A model generated the notes under the pieces. That model made no database searches, was not told the origin of the DNA, and worked only from the letters and a program-made list of their open reading frames with translations. A DNA stretch of 64,000 bases, from the NCBI RefSeq assembly GCF_018130145.1, contig NZ_JAFCMB010000005.1, positions 124,001 through 188,000 of the forward strand. Reading direction: 5' to 3'. This document shows, piece after piece, positions 33,371 to 41,939 of the stretch. This DNA comes from Bradyrhizobium sp. AUGA SZCCT0176 (GTDB taxonomy: Bacteria; Pseudomonadota; Alphaproteobacteria; Rhizobiales; Xanthobacteraceae). Positions within the stretch are counted from its first letter, which is position 1, and every line of letters starts with the position of its first letter. Both the position numbers and the translations under genes were made by a program.

Positions 33371-34036
33371 GTGCGAAGCGAATTGACTGCAGATTTGTTC
33401 GACGCCATCGCCGATGTGCAGCCGTCGCGGGAAGCGATGGCCGATGGTGCCGTGCTGCTGCGCGGCTTCGCGCTGCGCTTTGAAGCCGATCTGATTCCGG
33501 CGCTGCGCGGGATCGTGGCCGAGGCGCCGTTTCGTCATATGTCGACGCCGGGCGGTCATCAGATGTCGGTGGCGATGACCAATTGCGGCAATGCCGGATG
33601 GGTCACCGATCGCACCGGTTATCGCTATGACGGCGTCGATCCCGAGTCCGGCCAGCCGTGGCCGGCGATGCCCGCGGTGTTTCGCGAACTGGCCGCCGAA
33701 GCGGCGACCGAGGGCGGCTTCGAACACTTTTCACCCGATGCCTGCCTGATCAACCGCTACGAGCCGGGCGCTCGCATGTCGCTGCATCAGGACAAGGACG
33801 AGCAGGATTTTGCCGCGCCGATCGTCTCGGTGTCGCTGGGGCTGCCGGCGATCTTCCTGTTCGGCGGATTGAAACGCAGCGACAAGCCGGCCCGGTTTCG
33901 GCTGGTGCATGGCGACGTCGTGGTCTGGGGCGGGCCGTCGCGGCTGTTCTTTCACGGCGTGGCGCCGCTGGCCGACGGAGAACACGCCGCCATCGGCCGC
34001 CAGCGCATCAACCTGACTTTTCGAAAAGCGCGCTGA
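33371..34036 (+). CDS. alkB: AlkB-type DNA/RNA dealkylation dioxygenase
   Basis: Repairs N-alkylated bases (such as 1-methyladenine and 3-methylcytosine) by oxidative demethylation with Fe(II) and 2-oxoglutarate. Length 221 aa, starting GTG at 33371; TTG at 33383 is an alternative. Ligands are His139 and Asp141 (LHQDKDEQD) and His195 (FFHGVAPL), with Arg212 and Arg218 (RINLTFR) for 2-oxoglutarate. All have the same spacing as His131/Asp133/His187/Arg204/Arg210 of E. coli AlkB. FRHMSTPGGHQMSVAMTNCG is the nucleotide-recognition lid. Confidence 0.95.
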   Translation: MRSELTADLFDAIADVQPSREAMADGAVLLRGFALRFEADLIPALRGIVAEAPFRHMSTPGGHQMSVAMTNCGNAGWVTDRTGYRYDGVDPESGQPWPAMPAVFRELAAEAATEGGFEHFSPDACLINRYEPGARMSLHQDKDEQDFAAPIVSVSLGLPAIFLFGGLKRSDKPARFRLVHGDVVVWGGPSRLFFHGVAPLADGEHAAIGRQRINLTFRKAR

Positions 34037-34104
34037 ACGATAGGCTAACCGCTTTCCATCGAAGTTTCGTCTGGTCTATGCTCTCCCCGGGCGGGGAGCG
34101 AAAT

Positions 34105-35343
34105 ATGACGACCATCGAGGCGAAGGCCGACAGCGGCGCGGGCGCCAGCCGCACCGGCATTTATCTTGCCGTGCTGCAACTGATCTTCACGCTGGGTTGG
34201 ACGACCTACGTCATCTACCTGCCGAAGCTCGCAGCGCAGGTCGGGATCGCACCCGGCATGGTGATCTTCATCCTGATGCTCGATCAGGCGATCTTCACCA
34301 TCACCGACACCGCGATGGGAATTGCGGCCGACAAGATCGCACCCTTTATCGGCCGGCTCGGTGTCTTCGTCGGCATCCTGACCGCGATCTCCTGCGCGGC
34401 GTTCGTAGCGTTGCCGTTCGTGGCCGGCACGGGTCCGGGCGCGCAAGCCTGGTTCATCGTGCTGATCGTGATCTGGGTCGTGACCTCCTCCGCGTTGCGT
34501 GCACCACCGCTGACGCTGCTTGGCAAGCATCGCGCGCGGTCACAGGTGCCGTTGCTGGCGGCGCTGGCGATGCTGGGTTATGGCCTGGCCGGCGCGATCT
34601 CGCCCTATCTCGGCACGGTGCTGCGCAACCATGATCCACGGCTGCCGTTCCTGATTTCGGGCGTCGTCCTGCTGCTCACCACGCTGGCGCTGTCGAAGGT
34701 CGAGCGCGATGCTGCGGCGCAAGCGCCTGCCCCGAGCGAGACGGCGGTTCCGGCCAAAGCGCTCGGCACGATCCCGATGTTCTTCATCGCGTCGATGGTG
34801 ATCCTGTCGCTCGGCTATCAACTGCACTTCAGCCTCAACAGTTCGTCGTTCTTCCTACGTTTCACGACGCAAGATCAGTTGCAGTGGCTGCTGCCGGTGT
34901 TCTGGATCGGCTTCAACATCGCGATGTTTCCCGCAAGCGTCGTGGTCAAGCACCGCGGCGGGCTGGTCGTGATGGGAGCGGCCGGCCTGCTCGGTGCGCT
35001 GGCGGTGCTCACTGCTGAGCTGTCTAACAGCCTCAACGTCCTTATCGTTGCGCAGTTCGTGGCCGGCGCTGCCTGGGGTTGCATGCTGATGAGCGCGGTA
35101 TCGGCGGCGCTGGCGATCGGGGACACCGGCGCCGAGGGCAAGGTGATCGGGCTGATGTTTTCAGCGTTGGCACTGGCGACCTTTGCGCGGATGGCGGCGG
35201 TCGCTGGCGGCCTGCAAAAGCTGCCGGAATACGCGCCACTGTTGCACTGGGCGCCGGTCGCCTGCTGGGCGGCCGCGGGTGCGGGCCTGTTGGTGATCGC
35301 GGCGTCGCGAATGCAGCGCGGCCTGCAGGAGCGGAGAGTTTAA
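34105..35343 (+). CDS. MFS transporter
   Basis: A 412-aa membrane carrier with about 12 helices. It is annotated from the ATG at 34105 (GGGGAGCGAAAT before it). Helices include YLAVLQLIFTLGWTTYVIYL, LGVFVGILTAISCAAFVALP and the late FSALALATFARMAAVAGGLQ. The loop between helices 2 and 3 (MGIAADKIAPFIGRLG) fits the D-R-x-G region of the family. No strong hint to the substrate. It lies 68 bases after alkB on the same strand, separated from the next gene by a repeat. Confidence 0.88.
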   Translation: MTTIEAKADSGAGASRTGIYLAVLQLIFTLGWTTYVIYLPKLAAQVGIAPGMVIFILMLDQAIFTITDTAMGIAADKIAPFIGRLGVFVGILTAISCAAFVALPFVAGTGPGAQAWFIVLIVIWVVTSSALRAPPLTLLGKHRARSQVPLLAALAMLGYGLAGAISPYLGTVLRNHDPRLPFLISGVVLLLTTLALSKVERDAAAQAPAPSETAVPAKALGTIPMFFIASMVILSLGYQLHFSLNSSSFFLRFTTQDQLQWLLPVFWIGFNIAMFPASVVVKHRGGLVVMGAAGLLGALAVLTAELSNSLNVLIVAQFVAGAAWGCMLMSAVSAALAIGDTGAEGKVIGLMFSALALATFARMAAVAGGLQKLPEYAPLLHWAPVACWAAAGAGLLVIAASRMQRGLQERRV

Positions 35344-35344
35344 C

Positions 35345-35426
35345 AGTCATTCCGGGGCGCGCGTTAGCGCGAACCCGGAATCTCGAGATTCCGGGTTCGT
35401 CGCTTCGCGCCGCCCCGGAATGACGA
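35345..35426. repeat. Intergenic palindromic repeat, CGTCATTCCGGG family (copy 3)
   Basis: AGTCATTCCGGGGCGCGCGT on the left, GCCGCCCCGGAATGACGA on the right, with the inner palindrome GGAATCTCGAGATTCC. It separates the convergent MFS and TPP-enzyme genes. Confidence 0.8.
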
Positions 35427-35429
35427 CAC

Positions 35430-37058
35430 TTACGGCATCGCCGGATGAATGAACGTCCACGGGCTGACTTCCGAATCGGTCGGCACTTCCACCGAAATCA
35501 CATACGGCCCGCCATCGGCCAGCGCCTTTTCCAGCGCCGCACGAAAATGATCGGGCGAGGTAACGCGCGCGGCACCGACGCCGAAGGATTCCGCGAGCTT
35601 GACGAAATCCGGATTGACCAGATCGGACGCCACCACGCGGCCGTCGAAGCGTTCGCGCTGGTCGCGCCGTACATTGCCGTAGGCGTTGTTGTTGAAGACC
35701 AGCGTCACCACGCCGATCTTGAACTGCACGGCGGTTGACAGTTCCTGCACGCCGAACATGAAGCCGCCGTCGCCGGTTATCGCGACCACCGGCCGGTCCG
35801 GATGCGCGACCTTGGCGCCGAGCGCGGTCGGGAATCCCGAACCGAGCGTGCCCTGATAGCCCGAAGTAATGAAGGTGCGCGGCTCATAGATCGGAAAGCC
35901 GTACCAGGAGGCGAAGCCGACCTGCGACAGTTCGTCGGTGACGATGGCATTCGGCGGCAGCACCTCGCGCAGGATGTTCAGATAGGCCATCTGCGGCTGT
36001 ACCTTCTGGATCTCCTGATGTGCCGCAGCGGTGGCTTCGCGGATCGCGGATCGCCGTCCGTTGGTCCTGCTGTAACCGGCTTTTTTCACCGCCGCGACCA
36101 GATCGGCGGTGCCGGCCTTGGCGTCGGCGACCACGGCGGCGTCCGGCGTCAGCCGCCGCATTTCCGACGGATCGATATCGATACGGATCGACTTCAGGCC
36201 GGCCGGCTGGAACGGCCATCGGAATCCCGAAGCTGGCAATTCCATGCGCGTCCCGATTCCGATCATCAAATCGGTCTGCGGCCACAATTTGTAGGCCGCC
36301 GCCATCGTTAGCCCGAGTTCGTGCGCGTTGGAGACGATGCCGCGGCCGCTGCGGAACGCCACCACGGGCGCATCGATCATTTCGGCAAGCTCGAGGATTT
36401 CCTCGCGCGCGTGGATCGCGCCGCTGCCGACAAAGATCATCGGCCGCTTGCTGCCGGATACCAGCGCCGCTGCCGCTTTGATGCGGTCAGGGTCAGGCTG
36501 CGGGGCCGGGAAGGGATTGAACGGTTCTGAACTGCCGACCTGCGCACGCTGCGTGAACACGTCCCACGGCATTTCCAGCGACACCGGGCCGCGTCGTCCC
36601 GACTGCATTTCCTGGAATGCGCGCGAGACCTTTGCCGGGGCGTCGTCCGGATATTCGATTCTATCAGCCCATTTGACGAAGGTGCGCAGCGTCGCGAGCT
36701 GGTCCGGCATCTCGTGCAGATGGCCACGGCCCTTGCCGAGAAACGCCGTCGGCACCTGGCCGGTCAGGCATAGCACCGGCTCGTTACAACCGAACGCCGT
36801 CAGCAGCGCCGCACCGGCGTTGAGCACGCCGGGGCCGGGCACCACGCTAAAGACGCCGGGCTTGCCGCTGGCGCGCGCATAGCCAAAGGCCATATAGCCG
36901 CAGGCCTGCTCGTGCCGCGCGCCGATCACTTTCAACTGTGCCTGATGGAAGGCGTCGAACAGCCCGTAGACCTGCGCGCCGGGCAGGCCGAACACGGTAT
37001 CGACGCCGTGCGCGAGGAGGCCGTTGACGATCGCTTCGCCGCCGGATGTTGAAGTCAT
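35430..37058 (-). CDS. Thiamine-pyrophosphate-dependent enzyme (acetolactate synthase-like) at the end of the hpa operon
   Basis: A 542-aa ThDP enzyme. The N-terminal pyrimidine-binding domain has VIGARHEQACGYMAFGYARA with the activating Glu. A central FAD-like domain and the C-terminal PP domain follow, with GDGGFMFGVQELSTAVQF and NNNAYGN as the metal/diphosphate motif. Family members include acetolactate synthase and 2-keto acid decarboxylases. It is the last gene of an operon for homoprotocatechuate breakdown, so decarboxylation of a hydroxyphenylpyruvate-like acid is a reasonable guess, but not shown. Confidence 0.85.
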   Translation of the reverse strand: MTSTSGGEAIVNGLLAHGVDTVFGLPGAQVYGLFDAFHQAQLKVIGARHEQACGYMAFGYARASGKPGVFSVVPGPGVLNAGAALLTAFGCNEPVLCLTGQVPTAFLGKGRGHLHEMPDQLATLRTFVKWADRIEYPDDAPAKVSRAFQEMQSGRRGPVSLEMPWDVFTQRAQVGSSEPFNPFPAPQPDPDRIKAAAALVSGSKRPMIFVGSGAIHAREEILELAEMIDAPVVAFRSGRGIVSNAHELGLTMAAAYKLWPQTDLMIGIGTRMELPASGFRWPFQPAGLKSIRIDIDPSEMRRLTPDAAVVADAKAGTADLVAAVKKAGYSRTNGRRSAIREATAAAHQEIQKVQPQMAYLNILREVLPPNAIVTDELSQVGFASWYGFPIYEPRTFITSGYQGTLGSGFPTALGAKVAHPDRPVVAITGDGGFMFGVQELSTAVQFKIGVVTLVFNNNAYGNVRRDQRERFDGRVVASDLVNPDFVKLAESFGVGAARVTSPDHFRAALEKALADGGPYVISVEVPTDSEVSPWTFIHPAMP

Positions 37059-37086
37059 GTCACTGTTCCATCATTGCAGAGATTGT

Positions 37087-37956
37087 TCAGGCCTCGTCGG
37101 CAACGCCATTGCGCAGCATGCCGACGCCTTCGGCTTCGACCTCGATGACGTCGCCGGGCTTGAGGTAGCGCGGCGGATCGAACCGTGCGCCGGCCCCCGT
37201 CGGCGTTCCCGTCACGATGACGTCGCCGGGCACCAGCGTGGTGAAGGTCGAGATGTAGTTGAGGAGATAACTGAAGCCGAAAATCAGCCGCGAGGTGCGG
37301 TCGTCCTGTCGCGTCTCGCCGTTGACCTTTGTGGTCAGGCGGACATCTGCGATCTGCGATTCACTGGTGTAGGGAACCAGCCACGGGCCAAGGCTGCCGG
37401 TGGAATCAAAGTTCTTGCCCTGGGTGACATTGAACTTGGCGTGCCGCACCCAGTCGCGGATGGTGCCTTCATTGCACAGCGTGACGGCGGCGATGTGATC
37501 CAGCGCGTCGCTCTCCTTGATATGACGGCCGGCCTTGCCGATCACCAGCACCAGTTCGCCCTCGTAATCGAGCTGCGCTGACGCGCGCGGACGCACCAGC
37601 GGCGCGTTGTGGCCGACAAAGGAGCGCGGCGTGCGCATGAACATGCTGGGGAATTTCGGTGCGTCCTGGCCGTCCTTGTATTCGGCGTTGCGGTCCGGGT
37701 AGTTCACGCCGATGCAGATGATCTTTTCCGGCGCCGGGATCGGCGGCTGCCAAGCGATGGCGTCGAGCGCATGATCCGGTGAGCGCTTTGCGGCGTCCTC
37801 GGCCAATTTCATCAGCGCGCCGGCGGCGATGGCTTCACGCAGCGTCGGATATTCTTGTCCGAAGCGCGCGGAGAGATCGATGATGCCGGTGTCGGTGACG
37901 GCACCGTATTTGGTGACGCCGCCGATCGAATAGGTCGCGAGGCGAGGTGAGGTCAT
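37087..37956 (-). CDS. Fumarylacetoacetate hydrolase family protein (HpaG-type candidate)
   Basis: A 289-aa FAH-fold enzyme. The metal-binding part includes ICIGVNYPDRNAEY, QLDYEGELVLVIG and VTQGKNFDSTGSLGPW. The end is VPGDVIVTGTPTGAG with PGDVIEVEAEGVGMLRN. Between hpaD and the TPP gene in this operon, the expected step is decarboxylation of 5-oxopent-3-ene-1,2,5-tricarboxylate. In E. coli HpaG is a double-length fusion; here there is only one domain, so either it works as a homodimer or it does another hydrolysis. Confidence 0.85.
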   Translation of the reverse strand: MTSPRLATYSIGGVTKYGAVTDTGIIDLSARFGQEYPTLREAIAAGALMKLAEDAAKRSPDHALDAIAWQPPIPAPEKIICIGVNYPDRNAEYKDGQDAPKFPSMFMRTPRSFVGHNAPLVRPRASAQLDYEGELVLVIGKAGRHIKESDALDHIAAVTLCNEGTIRDWVRHAKFNVTQGKNFDSTGSLGPWLVPYTSESQIADVRLTTKVNGETRQDDRTSRLIFGFSYLLNYISTFTTLVPGDVIVTGTPTGAGARFDPPRYLKPGDVIEVEAEGVGMLRNGVADEA

Positions 37957-37965
37957 CTGGGTGTC

Positions 37966-38949
37966 CTAATCCGCAATCGTGACGTCGGCGACGAATGCCG
38001 GTTCGCGCACGGCTTGCCCCGTGAACGGCGAGCCCTGCTCGAACCAGGAGCGCGGCGCCGGTGCGCCCCACAGCGTTTGCCGGCGCGGATCCCTGAGCGA
38101 CCAGCGCAGCGGCTCATGGTCGTGATCGCCGGTAAAATAGTCGCTGGTATAGAGCTCGAGGCGGTGGCCGTCGGGGTCGCGGATATAGAGGAAAAAGGCG
38201 TTCGAAATGCCGTGGCGGCCGGGGCCGCGCTCGATATTCTTGAGGAAGCCGCTGGAAGCCATCACGTCGCAGAGATGCAGCACGTTCATCGCCGTCGGCA
38301 CCCAGTAAGCGAAATGGTGCAGGCGAGGGCCCTTGCCGTTGGTGATGGCAAAATCGTGCACGTTGCCCTTGCGGTGCATCCAGGCTGCCGCGATGCGTCC
38401 GTTCGGCCCGTCCTCCTCGCCATATTCGGTCAGCCGAAAACCGAGCCGCGCGTAGAAATCGACGGTGCCCTGCACCTCGGCGGCGAAGACGTTGAAGTGA
38501 TCGAGCCGCTGCGGATGGCAGCCCTTGTAGAGGTCGTAGCGCCGCAGCAGGTGCGGGCGCTTCTCCATTGTCGCATAGAGTTCGATCTGGAAGCCGAAAG
38601 GATCGGTGAAGTGCAGCGTGCGGCCCTGGAACGGCTGCTCGGCGAAGGCGTAGGTGATGCCGTTCTCGGAGAAGAAGCTCGCGGCCTTGTCGAGATCGCC
38701 GTCATTGCCGACCTTGAAGCCGAGCCGGTTGCACGCCGCCGCCTGTGCCTTGCGCAGCACCAGCGAGTGATGCTGATGCTCTTCGGCGCCGCGCAAATAG
38801 ACCGCCTTGTCGTCGCGGTCCTCGACATGGAGGCCGACGGTCTTCTCGTAAAAATCGCTGCTGGCGTTCAAATCCGTCACGTCGAGCACGGCGTGGCTGG
38901 AGCGGATGATGTTGAACGGCGGATCGAAGATGTGTGTAGGTACCGGCAT
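37966..38949 (-). CDS. hpaD: 3,4-dihydroxyphenylacetate 2,3-dioxygenase (extradiol, VOC fold)
   Basis: Opens the ring of homoprotocatechuate between C2 and C3. Length 327 aa, two VOC modules. The metal ligands are His151 (RLDHFNVF), His211 or His212 (RLHHFAYW) and Glu265 (GHRLELYTSD), with nearly the spacing known for the Brevibacterium and Arthrobacter enzymes. The C-terminal tail (WFEQGSPFTGQ) is also typical of that type. It ends nine bases before the FAH gene and is separated from hpaE by a repeat. Confidence 0.92.
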   Translation of the reverse strand: MPVPTHIFDPPFNIIRSSHAVLDVTDLNASSDFYEKTVGLHVEDRDDKAVYLRGAEEHQHHSLVLRKAQAAACNRLGFKVGNDGDLDKAASFFSENGITYAFAEQPFQGRTLHFTDPFGFQIELYATMEKRPHLLRRYDLYKGCHPQRLDHFNVFAAEVQGTVDFYARLGFRLTEYGEEDGPNGRIAAAWMHRKGNVHDFAITNGKGPRLHHFAYWVPTAMNVLHLCDVMASSGFLKNIERGPGRHGISNAFFLYIRDPDGHRLELYTSDYFTGDHDHEPLRWSLRDPRRQTLWGAPAPRSWFEQGSPFTGQAVREPAFVADVTIAD

Positions 38950-38969
38950 GGCGTTTCCCTGATTGGCTT

Positions 38970-39053
38970 CGTCATTCCGGGATGGTGCGCTAGCACCAGA
39001 CCCGGAATCTCGAGGTTCCGGGTCCGGTCCTTCGGACCATCCCGGAACGACGA
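38970..39053. repeat. Intergenic palindromic repeat, CGTCATTCCGGG family (copy 4), inside the hpa operon
   Basis: CGTCATTCCGGGATGGTGCG on the left and CATCCCGGAACGACG on the right; inner arms ACCCGGAA / TTCCGGGT and GGTCC / GGACC. It lies between hpaE and hpaD on one transcript, where such hairpins can set different mRNA levels for the two halves. Confidence 0.8.
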
Positions 39054-39059
39054 TGACTG

Positions 39060-40595
39060 TTAAATCCCCAGTCTCTGAATCTTGTGCGTCCCGCGCGCCA
39101 GCGAGACGTGTTTGGTTTCCATGTAGAAGTCGAACGAATAATCGCCGCCGTCGCGGCCGATGCCGGACGATTTCATGCCGCCGAACGGGGTGGGCAGATG
39201 GCGGACGTTTTCGGAGTTGAGCCAGATCATGCCGGCTTCCAGCGAATCCGCGACGCGCAGCGCGCGGCCCATGTCGCCGGTCCAGACGTAGCCGGTGAGG
39301 CCGTACTGTACGCCATTGGCGATTTCGATCGCGTCATTCTCGTCCTTGAACGGAATCACGGTCAGGAACGGGCCGAACACCTCTTCCTGCGCGACACGCA
39401 TTTTGGCGTGCGCACCTGTGACCAGCGTCGGCTGCACGTAATGCCCGCCGCCGGGGCCGTCATGCGGCTTGCCGCCGACCGCGATGGTCGCGCCGTCCTT
39501 CTGTGCGACCTCGAAATAGCTGCAGACCTTTGCGAGATGCCGCTCGTGGATCAGGGGACCGATTTCGGTCACGGGATCGAGCGGGTGACCGATCTTCAAA
39601 GCCTGCACGCGCGTCGTCAGCTTTTCGATGAATTTTCCCGCGATGCCCTGCTGGACCAGCAGTCGGCTCGACGAGGTGCAGCGCTCGCCATTGAGCGAGT
39701 AGATCATGAAGACCACCGCATCGAGCGCACGGTCCAGATCAGCGTCGTCGAACACGATCACGGGGTTCTTGCCGCCGAGCTCGAAATGCACGCGCTTCAA
39801 CGTCGGCGCGCCCTGCGCCATGATCGCCGAACCCGTCGAACTCTCGCCGACGAACCCAATCGCCTTGATCGCGGGATGTTCGGTCAGCGCCTTGCCCGCC
39901 TCTTCGCCGATGCCGTGCACGGTGTTGAGCACGCCATCGGGCACGCCGGCCTGTTTTACCAGTTTTGCAAGGAGGTCAGCCGTCACCGGCGACCATTCCG
40001 CGGGCTTGTGCACGACGGTGCAGCCGGCGGCGAGCGCCGGCGCGATTTTCCAGGTCGACAGCATGAACGGCGTGTTCCACGGCGTGATGACGCCGACCGG
40101 ACCGATCGGCACCCGGGTCGAGATGTTCCAATGTTCCTCGCTCGGCGTGTTGAGCCCGTCGCGAGCCTCCGCGCATTTATCGGCGAAGAAGCGGAAATTC
40201 TCCGCGGCGCGGATCGCCGCCTTGGCCATGAAGCGGTGGGCCTGCCCGGTATCGATGCATTCGAGCACGGCGATATCGTCGGCGCGGTCTTCGATGGCGT
40301 CGGCGACGCGATGCAGCAGCTTCTTGCGCGTCGTCGCCGGCATGTCGCGCCAGGATTTGAACGCCTGCGACGCCGCCGTGGCGGCGCGGTCGATATCATC
40401 AGGATTGCCACGCGCAACGGAGGCCAGCACCGCGCCATCGACCGGCGATTTGGTCTCGAAAGTTTGCCCTGATGTCGACGGCACCACCTTGCCATCGATC
40501 ATGTGCCCGATGCCCTCGGCCTTCAGTTTCGCGAGCAGGGGAGCTGCGCGGTCGCGATTGGCCTGAAACACGTCTTTCGGGGTGACCTTATCCAT
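39060..40595 (-). CDS. hpaE: 5-carboxymethyl-2-hydroxymuconate semialdehyde dehydrogenase
   Basis: NAD-dependent aldehyde dehydrogenase of 511 aa that oxidises the ring-cleavage product. GVITPWNTPFMLSTWK is the cofactor-binding region, GFVGESSTGSAIMAQG the nucleotide loop, VHFELGGKNPVIVFDDAD contains the catalytic Glu, and the nucleophilic Cys is in LNGERCTSSSRLLV. Late motifs EEVFGPFLTVIPF and FGGMKSSGIGRDGG are intact. It overlaps hpaF by eight bases, so translation is coupled. The pathway assignment rests on hpaF/hpaD context and overall similarity to HpaE. Confidence 0.93.
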   Translation of the reverse strand: MDKVTPKDVFQANRDRAAPLLAKLKAEGIGHMIDGKVVPSTSGQTFETKSPVDGAVLASVARGNPDDIDRAATAASQAFKSWRDMPATTRKKLLHRVADAIEDRADDIAVLECIDTGQAHRFMAKAAIRAAENFRFFADKCAEARDGLNTPSEEHWNISTRVPIGPVGVITPWNTPFMLSTWKIAPALAAGCTVVHKPAEWSPVTADLLAKLVKQAGVPDGVLNTVHGIGEEAGKALTEHPAIKAIGFVGESSTGSAIMAQGAPTLKRVHFELGGKNPVIVFDDADLDRALDAVVFMIYSLNGERCTSSSRLLVQQGIAGKFIEKLTTRVQALKIGHPLDPVTEIGPLIHERHLAKVCSYFEVAQKDGATIAVGGKPHDGPGGGHYVQPTLVTGAHAKMRVAQEEVFGPFLTVIPFKDENDAIEIANGVQYGLTGYVWTGDMGRALRVADSLEAGMIWLNSENVRHLPTPFGGMKSSGIGRDGGDYSFDFYMETKHVSLARGTHKIQRLGI

Positions 40596-40986
40596 TGACC
40601 GTCTCCACCTTCAAAGCTTCGTGGATGTTGTTGCGCTTCCAACTGGCTTCCTTGTCGTTGATCTGCATGTCGAACGACAACGCGAATTTTGTTTCCTTGA
40701 ACACCGGATCGAGGTGGGCGGACAGCGTCTTGAAAATGTGCTCGCCGGCCTTCTTTCGCGTGGCAAGATCGCGGCCTTCACCGAGTCGCAGCACCATGTC
40801 GAGGAAGCCGTAATTTTGCCTGTTGTCGGCGATCGCGTAGTGCTCGCATCTGATCGCGCGGACCCGGATGCCGCCGAGCGGAAAGATGCCGGTTTCAACC
40901 GCGGCCTTGCGCACCAGTTCCACTACCGCACCCATATCGACGCGCGCATCGAGATTGGCGGAGTATTCGATCGTGAAATGCGGCAT
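40588..40986 (-). CDS. hpaF: 5-carboxymethyl-2-hydroxymuconate delta-isomerase
   Basis: A small tautomerase-fold enzyme of 132 aa with the N-terminal Pro needed for catalysis after Met removal (MPHFTIEYSANLDARVDM). Other family segments are IRVRAIRCEHYAIAD and FLDMVLRLGEGRD. It shifts the double bond of 5-carboxymethyl-2-hydroxymuconate to the keto form. It overlaps hpaE by eight bases and lies 30 bases after hpaH. Confidence 0.93.
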   Translation of the reverse strand: MPHFTIEYSANLDARVDMGAVVELVRKAAVETGIFPLGGIRVRAIRCEHYAIADNRQNYGFLDMVLRLGEGRDLATRKKAGEHIFKTLSAHLDPVFKETKFALSFDMQINDKEASWKRNNIHEALKVETVNG

Positions 40987-41016
40987 GTCGGTACTCCAGC
41001 GTTTATCGCAAACATA

Positions 41017-41823
41017 TCAAGCGAAGTAACAGCTCACCGAGCCGTAGGGACCATAGTCGGCCTGGATCGTGTCGCCTTTGCGGGTCTCGATCGGGCGAAT
41101 GAAGGATCCCGCCAGCACCACTTGCCCCGCTTCCAGCGCCAATCCATTGGGCGCGATCTTGTTGGCGAGCCAGGCCACGGAGGTTGCGGGATGGTTGAGC
41201 ACGCCCGCGGCAAGCCCGGTCTCTTCCAGCTGGCCGTTGCGAAAGCACAGCGCGCCGATCCAGCGCAGATCGGCGTCCATCGGGCGGATCGGCCGGCCGC
41301 CGAGCACGATGCCGGCATTGGCGGCGTTGTCGGCGATGGTGTCGAAGATCTTTCGTGTCGCTTTGGTTTGCGGATCGACGCGTTCAACGCGGGTATCGAG
41401 AATTTCCAGCGCCGGCACCACAAAATCGGTGGCGTTGAGCACGTCGAACATCGTGCAGTCGGGGCCCGAAAGCCGCGTCTTCATCACGAACGCAAGTTCG
41501 GCCTCGACGCGGGTCGCGATGAACCGGTCCGATGGCACGAGACCCCCATCGGCAAAGAACATGTCGTCGAGCAGGATGCCGGAATCCGGCTCGTTGATAT
41601 TGAGCGCGCTCTGCATCGCCTTCGAGGTCAGGCCGATCTTGTGGCCTTTGACAATGCGGCCCTGCGCGATCTTCATCTCGACCCACGCCTTCTGGATGGC
41701 GTAGGCGTCCGCGATGGTGATGGCGGGGTGCTCGAGCGAAATCTGCCGGATCTGCGTGCGGGTCTTTTCCGCATGGTCCAGCCGCTCGGCGGCGGCGCGA
41801 ATCTGGTCGGTGGAAAGGGCCAT
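41017..41823 (-). CDS. hpaH: 2-oxo-hept-4-ene-1,7-dioate hydratase
   Basis: A 268-aa hydratase of the FAH/decarboxylase-hydratase superfamily, adding water to the pathway dienoic acid. Typical segments: AYAIQKAWVEMKIAQGRIVK, GHKIGLTSKAMQSALNI, NEPDSGILLDDMFF, RVEAELAFVMKTRL and VVPALEILDTR. It is the promoter-proximal gene of the six-gene operon and diverges from hpaR with the operator palindrome between them. Confidence 0.92.
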   Translation of the reverse strand: MALSTDQIRAAAERLDHAEKTRTQIRQISLEHPAITIADAYAIQKAWVEMKIAQGRIVKGHKIGLTSKAMQSALNINEPDSGILLDDMFFADGGLVPSDRFIATRVEAELAFVMKTRLSGPDCTMFDVLNATDFVVPALEILDTRVERVDPQTKATRKIFDTIADNAANAGIVLGGRPIRPMDADLRWIGALCFRNGQLEETGLAAGVLNHPATSVAWLANKIAPNGLALEAGQVVLAGSFIRPIETRKGDTIQADYGPYGSVSCYFA

Positions 41824-41857
41824 TTGCTCTCAGCAAAAAGATGGTGCCGGCAGATGA

Positions 41858-41869
41858 TTAACATGTTAA
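41858..41869. promoter_or_regulatory. Candidate HpaR operator palindrome
   Basis: TTAACATGTTAA is a perfect 12-bp palindrome, 34 bases before the hpaH start and 70 before hpaR. MarR-type repressors bind palindromes of this sort, and E. coli HpaR is known to bind palindromic operators near its own operon's promoter. Repression released by the aromatic substrate is the likely mode (inference). Confidence 0.7.
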
Positions 41870-41939
41870 GTGAAATCGATCAAACCGAATTAGCGCTTGC
41901 TGCACCGCAAAACTTTATTCCCTTTGATCAGCATTACTG

